The notes below the pieces were generated by a model. It made no database searches. It saw only the letters and a program-made list of their open reading frames with translations, and was not told the DNA's origin. Position numbers and translations under genes: made by a program. A stretch of 64,000 nucleotides of DNA. Source: Streptomyces deccanensis (GTDB lineage Bacteria > Actinomycetota > Actinomycetes > Streptomycetales > Streptomycetaceae). How positions within the stretch are numbered: position 1 is the first letter of the stretch; each line of letters opens with the position of its first letter. Where the stretch lies: the NCBI RefSeq assembly GCF_022385335.1, contig NZ_CP092431.1, positions 3,472,001 through 3,536,000 of the forward strand, in the 5' to 3' direction. Shown here piece after piece: positions 45,663-54,933 of the stretch.

Positions 45663-47615
45663 TCAGTGACTGTGCGGCGCACTCCCCACCGGCTGCTTCA
45701 CCGACAACGGCAGCAACTTCTTGCCCGTCGGACCGATCTGGATGTGGGTGTCCATCTGCGGACACACGCCGCAGTCGAAGCACGGGGTCCAGCGGCAGTC
45801 CTCGACCTCGGTCTCGTCGAGGGCGTCCTGCCAGTCCTCCCAGAGCCAGTCCTTGTCGAGGCCGGAGTCGAGGTGGTCCCAGGGGAGGACCTCCTCGTAG
45901 GTGCGCTCGCGGGTGGTGTACCAGTCGACGTCGAGACCGAAGTCGGCCAGGGCCTTGTCCGCGCAGCTCATCCAGCGGTCGTAGGAGAAGTGCTCGCGCC
46001 AGCCGTCGAAGCGGCCGCCGTCCTCGTAGACGGCGCGGATGACGGCACCGATGCGGCGGTCGCCGCGTGAGAGCAGGCCCTCGACGATGCCCGGCTTGCC
46101 GTCGTGGTAGCGGAAGCCGATGGAACGGCCGTACTTCTTGTCGCCGCGGATCTTGTCGCGGAGCTTCTCCAGGCGCGCGTCCGTCTCCTCGGCGGAGAGC
46201 TGGGGCGCCCACTGGAACGGGGTGTGCGGCTTCGGGACGAAGCCGCCGATCGACACCGTGCAGCGGATGTCGTTCTGGCCGGAGACCTTGCGGCCCTCGG
46301 CGATCACGTTCATCGCCATGTCGGCGATCTGGAGGACGTCCTCGTCGGTCTCCGTCGGCAGGCCGCACATGAAGTACAGCTTCACCTGGCGCCAGCCGTT
46401 GCCGTACGCCGTGGAGACCGTCCGGATCAGGTCCTCCTCCGAGACCATCTTGTTGATGACCTTGCGCATGCGCTCGGAGCCGCCCTCGGGCGCGAAGGTC
46501 AGACCCGAGCGCCGGCCGTTGCGGGTCAGCTCGTTCGCGAGGTCGACGTTGAAGGCGTCCACGCGGGTCGAGGGGAGGGACAGACCGATCTTGTCCTCCT
46601 CGTACCGGTCCGCGAGGCCCTTGGCGATGTCGCCGATCTCGCTGTGGTCGGCGGAGGAGAGGGAGAGGAGGCCGACCTCCTCGAAGCCCGTGGCCTTGAG
46701 CCCCTTCTCGACCATCTCGCCGATGCCCGTGATGGAACGTTCGCGGACCGGGCGGGTGATCATGCCCGCCTGGCAGAAGCGGCAGCCGCGGGTGCAGCCG
46801 CGGAAGATCTCCACCGACATCCGCTCGTGGACCGTCTCGGCGAGCGGGACGAGGGGCTGCTTGGGGTAGGGCCACTCGTCCAGGTCCATGACGGTGTGCT
46901 TGGACACCCGCCACGGGACACCGGACCTGTTCGGTACGACGCGGCCGATACGGCCGTCGGGCAGGTACTCCACGTCGTAGAACGCCGGGATGTACACCGA
47001 GCCCGTCTTCGCGAGGCGGAACAGGACCTCCTCGCGGCCGCCCGGCCGGCCCTCGGCCTTCCAGGCGCGGATGATCTCGGTCATGTCCAGCACGGCCTGC
47101 TCGCCGTCGCCGATGATCGCCGCGTCGATGAAGTCGGCGATCGGCTCGGGGTTGAAGGCCGCGTGGCCGCCGGCCAGCACGATCGGGTCGTCGAGCGTGC
47201 GGTCCTTGGACTCCAGGGGGATCCCGGCCAGGTCCAGGGCGGTGAGCATGTTGGTGTAGCCCAGCTCCGTGGAGAAGGACAGACCGAACACGTCGAAGGC
47301 CTTCACCGGGCGGTGGCTGTCGACGGTGAACTGCGGGACGCCGTGCTCCCGCATCAGCGCCTCCAGGTCCGGCCAGACGCTGTACGTGCGCTCGGCGAGG
47401 ACCCGCTCGCGCTCGTTCAGCACCTCGTAGAGGATCATGACGCCCTGGTTGGGCAGACCGACCTCGTACGCGTCCGGGTACATGAGCGCCCAGCGGACGT
47501 CCGCGGACTCCCAGGGCTTGACGGTGGAGTTGAGCTCACCGCCGACGTACTGGATCGGCTTCTGCACATGCGGGAGCAGGGCCTCTAGCTGTGGGAAGAC
47601 CGACTCGACAGACAT
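45663..47615 (-). CDS. B12-binding radical SAM protein, TIGR03960 family (650 aa)
   Basis: An N-terminal cobalamin-binding-like domain (about 30-190) is followed by the radical SAM core. The 4Fe-4S cysteines are in EIFRGCTRGCRFCQAGMITR near residue 270, and the rest of the barrel includes LSLPSTRVDAFN and LTFAPEGGSERMR. The last 70 residues have CRWTPCFDCGVC, a further Cys cluster that may bind a second cluster or zinc. The family is paired with DUF2344 (here at 40502), as neighbour or fusion. The reaction is unknown; RNA or cofactor modification has been suggested by context only. Confidence 0.93.
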   Translation of the reverse strand: MSVESVFPQLEALLPHVQKPIQYVGGELNSTVKPWESADVRWALMYPDAYEVGLPNQGVMILYEVLNERERVLAERTYSVWPDLEALMREHGVPQFTVDSHRPVKAFDVFGLSFSTELGYTNMLTALDLAGIPLESKDRTLDDPIVLAGGHAAFNPEPIADFIDAAIIGDGEQAVLDMTEIIRAWKAEGRPGGREEVLFRLAKTGSVYIPAFYDVEYLPDGRIGRVVPNRSGVPWRVSKHTVMDLDEWPYPKQPLVPLAETVHERMSVEIFRGCTRGCRFCQAGMITRPVRERSITGIGEMVEKGLKATGFEEVGLLSLSSADHSEIGDIAKGLADRYEEDKIGLSLPSTRVDAFNVDLANELTRNGRRSGLTFAPEGGSERMRKVINKMVSEEDLIRTVSTAYGNGWRQVKLYFMCGLPTETDEDVLQIADMAMNVIAEGRKVSGQNDIRCTVSIGGFVPKPHTPFQWAPQLSAEETDARLEKLRDKIRGDKKYGRSIGFRYHDGKPGIVEGLLSRGDRRIGAVIRAVYEDGGRFDGWREHFSYDRWMSCADKALADFGLDVDWYTTRERTYEEVLPWDHLDSGLDKDWLWEDWQDALDETEVEDCRWTPCFDCGVCPQMDTHIQIGPTGKKLLPLSVKQPVGSAPHSH

Positions 47616-47639
47616 CGCGGGGGTTACCTTCGTGAGCTG

Positions 47640-47676
47640 ACTGGTGGCACCCCCGGCCGGAGGCTGGGGGGAGGGT
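47640..47676. repeat. GC-rich palindromic repeat
   Basis: The stretch around CCCCCGGCCGGAGGCTGGGG resembles a short palindrome frequent near Streptomyces starts. It lies just upstream of the radical SAM gene. The identification is from memory. Confidence 0.35.
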
Positions 47677-47735
47677 GACCATCTAGCCTAACGCCCCCGG
47701 AGACACCCCACGCACGCCCGTTTCCGGTGGACCGG

Positions 47736-49265
47736 TCAGAAGGGCATGTCCTCGCTGATCCTCGCCCACTCCTCCGGCAGCGCCTCCTCCGCCCGCTCCG
47801 CCCGCCGTTCCTCCCTGCCGTACAGCAGCCCGTACGTGAAGGCGCTCTCCCCCGGTGCCGCGTGAGCCTGGTGGGCGAGGTCGCGCAGGGCCTCGCGGGC
47901 CATCACGCTGTCCTGGTGGTCGCCGAGGAGGCTCTGCAGGGACTTCATGTCCTTGACGAGCGCCTTGGCGGGCTTGCCCAGCAGGGGGTGTGCCGCCTCG
48001 GCGGCGTACCGGGTGCGCTTGGTCTTCTTGCGTGCCTCGTGCATGGCGAGGTCGCGGTCGGCGCCGGGCGGCTGCGCCAGGGCCTCCTCGACCAGGGCCG
48101 CCACCTTGGCGAAGTCCTTCGTGACCGCCTTGGTGATCACCTTCTCGGGGTCGCCGTGGGCGGCCTTGAGCAGCGGCGGGTCCGCGATCACGGCGTCGAG
48201 GGACTCCAGCAGCTCCAGATAGCGCGGCCCGTCCAGCGCCTCGATCAGTTCGCTCCGGGGGCCGGTACCGCCGTCCTTCCGGGACCAGGCGCGCAGCCGT
48301 GCGTGGACCGGGCCCGTCACCAGGTCCTCGGGCAGGGCGTCCAGTGCCTCGGTGAGCCGTTCCGTCAGGACCTCCTGGTCACGGTCGACGCCCAGTTCTC
48401 CCGCGAGCCACTTCAGCTCCTCGCCGATCGGGTCCGTGACGGCCCGGTCGAGCACCTTCCCGAACGACTTGAAGGTGCTGCGCAGCCGACGCGTGGCGAC
48501 CCGCATGCTGTGGACGGAGTCGAAGACGTCCCGGCGGACGGCGGGGTCCAGCTCCACGATCGCGTCACGCTGGGCACGGACATAGACGAGGACATGATCA
48601 GCGGGGGTGACGGGCTCGCCGGAGGTCGCCGCCTCGATCTTCTTCCGGTCCTTCTTCCTCCCCTTCCTGGGTGCCGTCTCCTGCAGCGCCCTGGCCAGCT
48701 TGGAGGGCGAGTCCGAGGGCCGTACGCCCGCCTTGCGCAGCTTCTTCTCGACCTTGTCGAGGAAGGCCGGGTCGCCGTCGTCGGCGAGTTCCACCTCGAT
48801 CTCGGACCACTGGGAGGTCCGGCCGTCCTCGGTGAGGCGCTCGGCGACCACGGCGTCCACGCTGACCTCGGCGAGGAGCGTGCCGTCCGCGTCGAGCAGC
48901 TCGCTGACGTCGCGGGTGGAGAGGAGACGGACCAGCGGGACCAGCTCGGCCTCCCGGACCCGGGAGCGGACCAGCGCGACGAGTTCGTCGGGCAGCGTGT
49001 CGGACAGCGGGGCCCGGATCTCGTCCCGTACACCCGAGGAGACGGGGAGCTTCAGATGCCAGCCGGCGTCACTGCCGCCCGTACGGCGGCGCAGGGTCAC
49101 GGAGGCGGCGGCGAGGCGTTCGTCGGGGGTGTCGTAGTAGACGGCGTCCAGCTCCGCCACGCCTTTGTCTATGACGGTCGCGACCCCGGCCACGCCGGTG
49201 AGGTCCGGCAGGCCGCTCTCGTCGGACTCGTACTTCCGCTCGATCTCGCGCTTGGTGTCCGCCAT
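47736..49265 (-). CDS. CYTH-CHAD domain protein (509 aa)
   Basis: The CYTH domain (about 1-200) starts REIERKYES, the ExExK metal-binding motif, and has the strand YYDTPDERLAAASVTLRRR. The CHAD domain (about 225-500) has the conserved His/Arg/Lys helices VHSMRVATRRLRSTFKSF and MHEARKKTKRTRYAAEAA. CYTH domains hydrolyse triphosphate compounds and CHAD domains bind polyphosphate. A role in polyphosphate or triphosphate metabolism fits, but the substrate is unknown. It is a single gene between the radical SAM gene and the rodA cluster. Confidence 0.93.
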   Translation of the reverse strand: MADTKREIERKYESDESGLPDLTGVAGVATVIDKGVAELDAVYYDTPDERLAAASVTLRRRTGGSDAGWHLKLPVSSGVRDEIRAPLSDTLPDELVALVRSRVREAELVPLVRLLSTRDVSELLDADGTLLAEVSVDAVVAERLTEDGRTSQWSEIEVELADDGDPAFLDKVEKKLRKAGVRPSDSPSKLARALQETAPRKGRKKDRKKIEAATSGEPVTPADHVLVYVRAQRDAIVELDPAVRRDVFDSVHSMRVATRRLRSTFKSFGKVLDRAVTDPIGEELKWLAGELGVDRDQEVLTERLTEALDALPEDLVTGPVHARLRAWSRKDGGTGPRSELIEALDGPRYLELLESLDAVIADPPLLKAAHGDPEKVITKAVTKDFAKVAALVEEALAQPPGADRDLAMHEARKKTKRTRYAAEAAHPLLGKPAKALVKDMKSLQSLLGDHQDSVMAREALRDLAHQAHAAPGESAFTYGLLYGREERRAERAEEALPEEWARISEDMPF

Positions 49266-49353
49266 GAAATGAATCTAGTCCCATATTCGGCAAAGGGGCA
49301 GACCACCGCGTCCCCGGAGGGGAGCGGAGGCCTGCCCCGAAGGCCGCCGGGCC

Positions 49354-50550
49354 CTACGCGGACATGGGGCGCTGCACTCTGATGGACTGGAGCAGTCCGA
49401 CCGCCACCCACACCGCGAACATCGACGAACCGCCGTACGACACGAACGGCAGCGGCAGTCCCGCCACTGGCATGATGCCGAGGGTCATGCCGATGTTCTC
49501 GAAGGACTGGAAGGCGAACCAGGCGATGATGCCGCCGGCGACGATCGTGCCGTACAGCTCGGTGGTCTCGCGGGCGATCCGGCAGGCGCGCCACAGCACG
49601 ACACCGAGCAGCAGGATGATCAGCCCGGCGCCCACGAACCCGAGTTCCTCCCCCGCCACGGTGAAGACGAAGTCGGTCTGCTGCTCGGGCACGAACTGTC
49701 CCGTGGTCTGCGAGCCCTTGAACAGTCCGGTGCCGAGCAGCCCGCCGGAGCCGATGGCGATCCGGGCCTGGTTGGTGTTGTAGCCGACGCCGGCCGGGTC
49801 GAGCTCGGGGTTTGCGAAGGCCGCGAAGCGGTTGATCTGGTACTCGTCGAGCACGCCGAGCTGCCAGACGGCGATCGCGCCGACCGCGCCCGTGCCGATG
49901 AGACCGAGGACCCATCGGTTGGAGGCGCCGGAGGTGAGCAGGACCCCGAGCACGATGACCACCATGACCATGACCGAGCCGAGGTCGGGCATGAGCAGCA
50001 CGATCAGTATGGGGATGGTGGCGAGGCCGAGGGCCTGGACGACCGTGCGGTGGTCGGGGTGGGGTTTGTCGCCGGCGTCCACCCGGGCCGCGAGCAGCAT
50101 CGCCATCCCCAGGATGATCGTGACCTTCACGAACTCGGAGGGCTGGAGCGAGAAGCCGCCGCCGACGACGATCCAGGCGTGCGCGCCGTTGATGGTGGCG
50201 CCCATCGGGGTGAGCACCAGCAGGATCAGCAGTACCGAGATGCCGTAGAGGATGGGCACGGCCGTGCGCAGGGTGCGGTGGCCCAGCCAGACCGTGCCGA
50301 TCATCAGGGCGAAGCCGATGCCGGTGTTGAGCAGGTGGCGGAGGAGGAAGTAGTACGGGTCGCCCTGGTTGAGCTCGGTGCGGTTGCGGGTCGCCGAGTA
50401 GACGAGGGCCGCGCCGATCAGGGACAGCGCGATGGCCGAGAACAGTATCGGCCAGTCGAGCCGCCGGGCGAGCGAGTCGCGGGCGAACAGCCGGGTCCAG
50501 CCGGTGCGTTCGGGCCCGTACCCGGAGACGGAGAAACTGTTGCCAGTCAT
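49354..50550 (-). CDS. rodA: RodA/FtsW family SEDS peptidoglycan polymerase (398 aa)
   Basis: Ten or so membrane helices are present. Family motifs are NGAHAWIVVGGGFSLQPSEFVK, the FVPEQQTDFVFTVAGEELGF loop with the catalytic-type Asp, and MPVAGLPLPFVSYGGSS. SEDS proteins polymerise glycan strands with a partner class B penicillin-binding protein, encoded immediately upstream: the ATG overlaps the pbp2 stop as ATGA. In Streptomyces this copy (sfr) is linked to spore-wall synthesis. Confidence 0.95.
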   Translation of the reverse strand: MTGNSFSVSGYGPERTGWTRLFARDSLARRLDWPILFSAIALSLIGAALVYSATRNRTELNQGDPYYFLLRHLLNTGIGFALMIGTVWLGHRTLRTAVPILYGISVLLILLVLTPMGATINGAHAWIVVGGGFSLQPSEFVKVTIILGMAMLLAARVDAGDKPHPDHRTVVQALGLATIPILIVLLMPDLGSVMVMVVIVLGVLLTSGASNRWVLGLIGTGAVGAIAVWQLGVLDEYQINRFAAFANPELDPAGVGYNTNQARIAIGSGGLLGTGLFKGSQTTGQFVPEQQTDFVFTVAGEELGFVGAGLIILLLGVVLWRACRIARETTELYGTIVAGGIIAWFAFQSFENIGMTLGIMPVAGLPLPFVSYGGSSMFAVWVAVGLLQSIRVQRPMSA

Positions 50551-52922
50551 ACGGGCCTCCTCCGCGTGAGCGCTCCGCCGGGGGTGCCGGGATACGCCGT
50601 AGTCGGCCGGCTTCGACGTCGTCGTGGCTGGTCGCGCGGTTCCCCGCGCCCCTTCGGGGCCCGTCCGCAGCCGGCACGCCGTCGCGCCGCCCGGTTGCCG
50701 CTGCCGCCGCGTGTGCTGACGATCGCCGCCAGGTCGTTCAGCGACACCGGTTGGGCGAGCGGCCCGGCGGCCAGGGTCTGCGCGTCCTCCGCCGCCTTCT
50801 CCTCCGCGCTCTTCTTCGGCGGGTAGTTCTCCAGCTTCGGGGAGTCGATCGAGCCGTCGGACTCGATCTTCGGCAGGCCCTTCTGCGGGGTCGGCAGCAG
50901 CGCCTTCTTCTTGTCGATCTTTCCGTCCTCGGAGACGCCGTAGAGCGCGTTGTAGAGCTTGCGCACGGCGGGTGCCGAGGCGCCGGAGCCCGTACCACCC
51001 TGGGAGATCGTCATGACGATCGAGTAGTCCTTGGTGTACGTGGTGAACCAGGAGGTCGTCTGCTTGCCGTAGACCTCGGCCGTACCCGTCTTGGCATGGA
51101 TCGGGATCTCGTCCTGCGGCCAGCCCTGGAAACGCCAGGCTGCCGTACCTCGGGTCGCGACTCCCGCGAGGGCTTCGTCTATCTCGGCGAGGGTCTTCTT
51201 CGTCATCGGCAGTTTGCCGTGCGACTTGGGTGCGATCTCCTGCACGTTCTTGCCGTCGGCGCTGATGATCGCCTTGCCGACAGTGGGGTCGTAGAGGGTG
51301 CCGCCGTTGGAGATGGCCGCGTAGATGGTGGCCATCTGGATGGGGGTGACGAGGGTGTCGCCCTGGCCGATGGAGTAGTTGACGGAGTCACCGGCACGCA
51401 GGCGGTTGCCTTCGAGGCAGTTCTCGTAGGCGATCTGCTCGGCGTACGAGCCGCCCTTCTTGCCGTACTTGCACCAGGCGTCCTTGTTGTCCTCCCAGTA
51501 CTTCTGCTTCCACTGGCGGTCCGGGATGCGGCCGGTGACCTCGTTCGGCAGGTCGATGCCGGTCTCGGCGCCGAGGCCGAACTGGTGGGCGGTCTTGTAG
51601 AACCAGTCGTTGGCGCCCTTCTTGGGCTTGATGCCCCCGTCACGCTTCCACTCCTCGTGCGAGAGGCGGTAGAAGACGGTGTCGCAGGAGACCTCCAGGG
51701 CCTTGCCGAGGCTGATCGCGCCATGGCTCTGGGACTCGAAGTTCTTGAAGACCTGGCCGCCGATCGAGTACGAACTGGAGCATTGGTACGGGCCGTTGAA
51801 GGAGTAGCCGGCGTTCACCGCGGCGGCCGTCGGGATCACCTTGAAGACGGAGCCGGGGGCCGACTGGCCCTGGATCGCGCGGTTCAGTAGCGGGTAGTTG
51901 GACTTCTTGCCGGTGAGCTTGGCGTAGTCCTTGGCGGAGATGCCGCCGACCCAGGCGTTCGGGTCGTAGTCGGGGTTGGAGGCCATCGCGACGACGCGGC
52001 CGGTCTTGGCCTCCATCACGACGACGGCGCCGGAGTCCGCCTTGTAGTTGGTTCCCGTGTTGCGGTCGTTCTGCTTGCGGGCTTCCTTCATCGCCTCGTT
52101 GAGTTCGTACTCGGCGATGCGCTGGACGCGGGCGTCGATGCTGGTGACGAGGTTGGCTCCGGGCTGGGCGGGGTCGGCCTCGGCCTCGCCGATGACGCGG
52201 CCGAGGTTGTCGACCTCGTAGCGGGTGACGCCGGCCTTGCCGCGCAGCTCCTTGTCGTACTGGCGCTCCAGGCCGGAGCGGCCGACCTGGTCGGAGCGCA
52301 GGTACGGCGAGTCGGTGTCCTGGGCCTTGGTGATCTCCTCGTCGGTGACCGGGGAGAGGTAGCCGAGGACCTGGGAGGTCTTGGAGCCTCCGGGGCTCGC
52401 GTAGCGGCGGACGGCCTGGGGTTCGGCGGTGATGCCGGGGAAGTCCTCGGAGCGCTCGCGGATCTGCAGGGCCTGCTTGGCGGTGGCCTCGTCGGTGATG
52501 GGGATCGGCTGGTAGGGCGAGCCGTTCCAGCAGGGCTGGGGGGTCTCGGAGTCGCAGAGCCGGACCTTGTCCATGACGTCCCGGGGCTTCATGCCCAGGA
52601 CGCCGGCGAGCTTGGTGAGGACGGCCTTGCCGTCGTCGTCCATCTTCAGCAGGTCGGTGCGGGAGGCGGAGACGACCAGACGGGTCTCGTTGTCCGCGAT
52701 CGGCACGCCGCGCGCGTCCAGGATCGAGCCGCGCACGGCGGGTTGGACGACCTGCTGGACGTGGTTGCCGGAGGCCTCCTTGGCGTAGGCGTCGCCCTCG
52801 CGGATCTGGAGGTACCAGAGGCGGCCGCCGAGGGTGCCGAGGAGGGAGAAGACGAGGATCTGGATGATGACGAGCCGGATCTGGACCCGTGGGGTCCGCC
52901 CGGTCTCCGGGATGTTGGTCAC
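50547..52922 (-). CDS. pbp2: class B penicillin-binding protein 2 (791 aa)
   Basis: The GTG at 52922 follows GGGGGAGACAGGCA. A membrane anchor (QIRLVIIQILVFSLLGTLGG) is followed by a PBP dimerisation domain and a transpeptidase domain with QSAPGSVFKV (catalytic SxxK), YSIGQG and HAKTGTAEV (KTG box). The enzyme cross-links peptidoglycan made by the rodA product. The last 45-50 residues are Arg/Pro/Gly-rich and come from a dispersed repeat at 50625-50664, so the tail is not conserved protein. The stop overlaps the rodA start. Confidence 0.95.
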   Translation of the reverse strand: MTNIPETGRTPRVQIRLVIIQILVFSLLGTLGGRLWYLQIREGDAYAKEASGNHVQQVVQPAVRGSILDARGVPIADNETRLVVSASRTDLLKMDDDGKAVLTKLAGVLGMKPRDVMDKVRLCDSETPQPCWNGSPYQPIPITDEATAKQALQIRERSEDFPGITAEPQAVRRYASPGGSKTSQVLGYLSPVTDEEITKAQDTDSPYLRSDQVGRSGLERQYDKELRGKAGVTRYEVDNLGRVIGEAEADPAQPGANLVTSIDARVQRIAEYELNEAMKEARKQNDRNTGTNYKADSGAVVVMEAKTGRVVAMASNPDYDPNAWVGGISAKDYAKLTGKKSNYPLLNRAIQGQSAPGSVFKVIPTAAAVNAGYSFNGPYQCSSSYSIGGQVFKNFESQSHGAISLGKALEVSCDTVFYRLSHEEWKRDGGIKPKKGANDWFYKTAHQFGLGAETGIDLPNEVTGRIPDRQWKQKYWEDNKDAWCKYGKKGGSYAEQIAYENCLEGNRLRAGDSVNYSIGQGDTLVTPIQMATIYAAISNGGTLYDPTVGKAIISADGKNVQEIAPKSHGKLPMTKKTLAEIDEALAGVATRGTAAWRFQGWPQDEIPIHAKTGTAEVYGKQTTSWFTTYTKDYSIVMTISQGGTGSGASAPAVRKLYNALYGVSEDGKIDKKKALLPTPQKGLPKIESDGSIDSPKLENYPPKKSAEEKAAEDAQTLAAGPLAQPVSLNDLAAIVSTRGGSGNRAARRRAGCGRAPKGRGEPRDQPRRRRSRPTTAYPGTPGGALTRRRPV
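50625..50664 (-). repeat. dispersed Streptomyces repeat, copy 2, inside the pbp2 3' end
   Basis: The stretch CGCGCGGTTCCCCGCGCCCC is the reverse of the core at 24298-24330. Here it is translated as part of the pbp2 tail (APKGRGEPRDQPRRR). Confidence 0.7.
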
Positions 52923-53105
52923 TGCCTGTCTCCCCCTCTCAGAGCGTGTGCGGGTGGTGCCCGTGCCGGTGATGCGCGTGCGGGCCGTGCGCGGAGTGCT
53001 GGTACATGGGGTACACCGCCCGGCGGTGATCGGTTCCCACATCGGTTCCCGCGTCCGCCCCGGGTGCCATGCGCGGTGCCGTGCGCGGTGTCATGTGCCG
53101 TGCCG
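52923..53105. other. gap between mreD and pbp2 with short direct repeats
   Basis: About 183 bases hold no gene. From about 53065 to 53105 the words GTGCCGTGC and GCGCGGTG recur in tandem, a small simple-repeat array. Confidence 0.4.
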
Positions 53106-53777
53106 TCACAGCCGCTTGACCCCCTTGATGCGTCCCGCCCTGGCCATCCGTGAGCGTGCGGCCTTGATGCGGAGTCCGCCGCGCTGGTTGCCGATGCGCA
53201 GGCCGGTGCCGGAGGAGAGCCAGCCGGAGGCGACGTCGGACGCCTTGGCGGCGCTGCTCGTCTCCGCGAGCGGGTCGTTGTCGGCGCGCCGGGCCAGCGC
53301 GATGACGCCGGGCACGACGAACGGCGCGAGCAGCAGGTCGTACAGCGCGGCCGTGAACAGCAGGCTGGGCAGGCCGACATGGCGGGCCGCGTCGTCTCCG
53401 ACGAGGGCGCCGACACCGGAGTACAGCAGGGTCGAGCCGAGGGCGGCGACGACGACCACGGCCATCGGTCCGGTCGCCGACTTCAGGCGGCCCGTCTCGG
53501 GCTTGGCCAGTCCCGCGAGGTAGCCGATGACGCAGAGGACGAGGGCGTACCGTCCGGCCGCGTGGTCGGCGGGGGGCGCGAGGTCGGACAGCAGGCCGGC
53601 GCCGAACCCGATCAGGGCGCCGCCGACATGGCCGTAGACCAGGGCGAGGCCGAGCACGGTGAGGAGCACCAGGTCCGGTACGGCGCCCGGGAGATGGAGT
53701 CTGGCGAGGACGCTCACCTGGATCACCAGGGCGACGATCACCAGGGTGGTGGAGAGCAGCATCCGGTTGAAACGCAT
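53106..53777 (-). CDS. mreD: rod-shape-determining membrane protein MreD (223 aa)
   Basis: Five or more membrane helices are present, with the start MRFNRMLLSTTLVIVALVIQ and the family-like VPDLVLLTVLGLALVYGHVGG and ALYDLLLAPFVVPG. The C-terminal 50 residues are basic and cytoplasmic. MreD links MreC to the wall-synthesis enzymes. It lies 28 bases after mreC and is followed by pbp2, in the usual mreBCD-pbp2-rodA order. Confidence 0.9.
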   Translation of the reverse strand: MRFNRMLLSTTLVIVALVIQVSVLARLHLPGAVPDLVLLTVLGLALVYGHVGGALIGFGAGLLSDLAPPADHAAGRYALVLCVIGYLAGLAKPETGRLKSATGPMAVVVVAALGSTLLYSGVGALVGDDAARHVGLPSLLFTAALYDLLLAPFVVPGVIALARRADNDPLAETSSAAKASDVASGWLSSGTGLRIGNQRGGLRIKAARSRMARAGRIKGVKRL

Positions 53778-53805
53778 CAGGGGGTCAGCTCCTACTGTCC
53801 TACGT

Positions 53806-54783
53806 CTACTGCTCTTGCGGCTGTCCGTCGGTGCCTTCGCCGGGTTCGTCCGCGCCCGGGGTGACCGTGACCGTCACGGTGGGTGTGGGGGTGGCCTTCG
53901 GCCTGGCAGGCAGGACGGTGTCGCGCGGGTCCTTGCGGGGCGGCTGGACGACGACGCCGACGATGTCCAGCTGGGTGAAGGCCACGAACGGCTTGACGTA
54001 GATCGTGCGGGTGAGGTCGCCGCCGGAGGGGTCGACGCGGGAGACGACACCGACCGGGACGCCCGGGACGAACGGCTTGTCGGCCTGGGAGCCGAAGGTG
54101 ACGAGGCGGTCGCCCTCCTTCACCTTGGCCTTGCCGTTGAGCAGTTCGACGCGCAGCGGGCGGTCGCCCTGGCCGGAGGCGAAGCCGAGTTCGTCGGTGG
54201 CCTCCATGCGGGTGCCGACGGTGAAGTCGGGGTCGTTGGCGAGGAGGACGGTCGCGGTGTTCGGTCCGACGGTGGTGACACGGCCGACCAGCCCGTTGCC
54301 GTTGAGGACGGTCATGTCGCGGGTGATGCCGTCGTTGGTGCCGATGTCGATGGTGACGGTCCAGGAGAAGCCCTGGGCCGCTCCTATGGCGATGACCTCG
54401 GCGCCCTTGATGCCGTACCGGCCGTTCGCGGCGGTCTTCAGCATCTTGTCGAGCTGTTCGACCCGGCTGCCGTTGCGGTCGTCGCTGCCGAGGGCCGCCT
54501 TCAGTTCGGCGTTCTCCTTCTCCAGCGCGGCGAGGCGGTCGTGGCGGGTGCCGGAGTCACGGACGGCGCTTATGGCGTTGCCGATGGGGTCGACGGCGGT
54601 CGAGACGCCGTCCTCGATCGGGCCGAAGACGGTGGCGGCGGCACGTCGGGCACCGTCGACCGGTGAGTCCTCTCCGCCGCGGATGTCCACCGTGATCAGC
54701 GCGAACGCGACGGCGACCAGCAGCACCAGGAGCAGCCGGCTCTCTCGTGTGTCCCTCACGTGCGGCGGCCGTGCCTTCCTCAT
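53806..54783 (-). CDS. mreC: rod-shape-determining protein MreC (325 aa)
   Basis: The ATG at 54783 (MRKARPPHVRD) is used as the longer frame is not conserved-looking. One membrane helix (RLLLVLLVAVAFALITVDIR) leads to a short coiled coil (RLAALEKENAELKAAL) and a two-part beta domain with GFSWTVTIDIGTNDGI and VLLANDPDFTVG. The tail is Thr/Pro/Val-rich. MreC organises wall-synthesis enzymes outside the membrane. In Streptomyces it is needed for intact spore walls. Confidence 0.93.
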   Translation of the reverse strand: MRKARPPHVRDTRESRLLLVLLVAVAFALITVDIRGGEDSPVDGARRAAATVFGPIEDGVSTAVDPIGNAISAVRDSGTRHDRLAALEKENAELKAALGSDDRNGSRVEQLDKMLKTAANGRYGIKGAEVIAIGAAQGFSWTVTIDIGTNDGITRDMTVLNGNGLVGRVTTVGPNTATVLLANDPDFTVGTRMEATDELGFASGQGDRPLRVELLNGKAKVKEGDRLVTFGSQADKPFVPGVPVGVVSRVDPSGGDLTRTIYVKPFVAFTQLDIVGVVVQPPRKDPRDTVLPARPKATPTPTVTVTVTPGADEPGEGTDGQPQEQ

Positions 54784-54933
54784 AGGAATTCGACAGGATT
54801 GGGGGAATTCGGGTAGCCCCTGGGAATCCCGAGACGGGAACAACAGGGGCGCTTTGTGGGAGCTTATGCCTCGATATCAACGATCCGCCGCACGAGAAGA
54901 GAACGTCCCGTACGGCGGAATCGAAGCGTTACG

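Noticed and set aside
44023..46914. A minus-strand frame of 963 codons running through the collagen-like gene
   Set aside because: It is opposite the Gly-X-Y coding strand, and the repetitive peptide is the complement of that repeat; it also runs through the radical SAM gene in the wrong frame.
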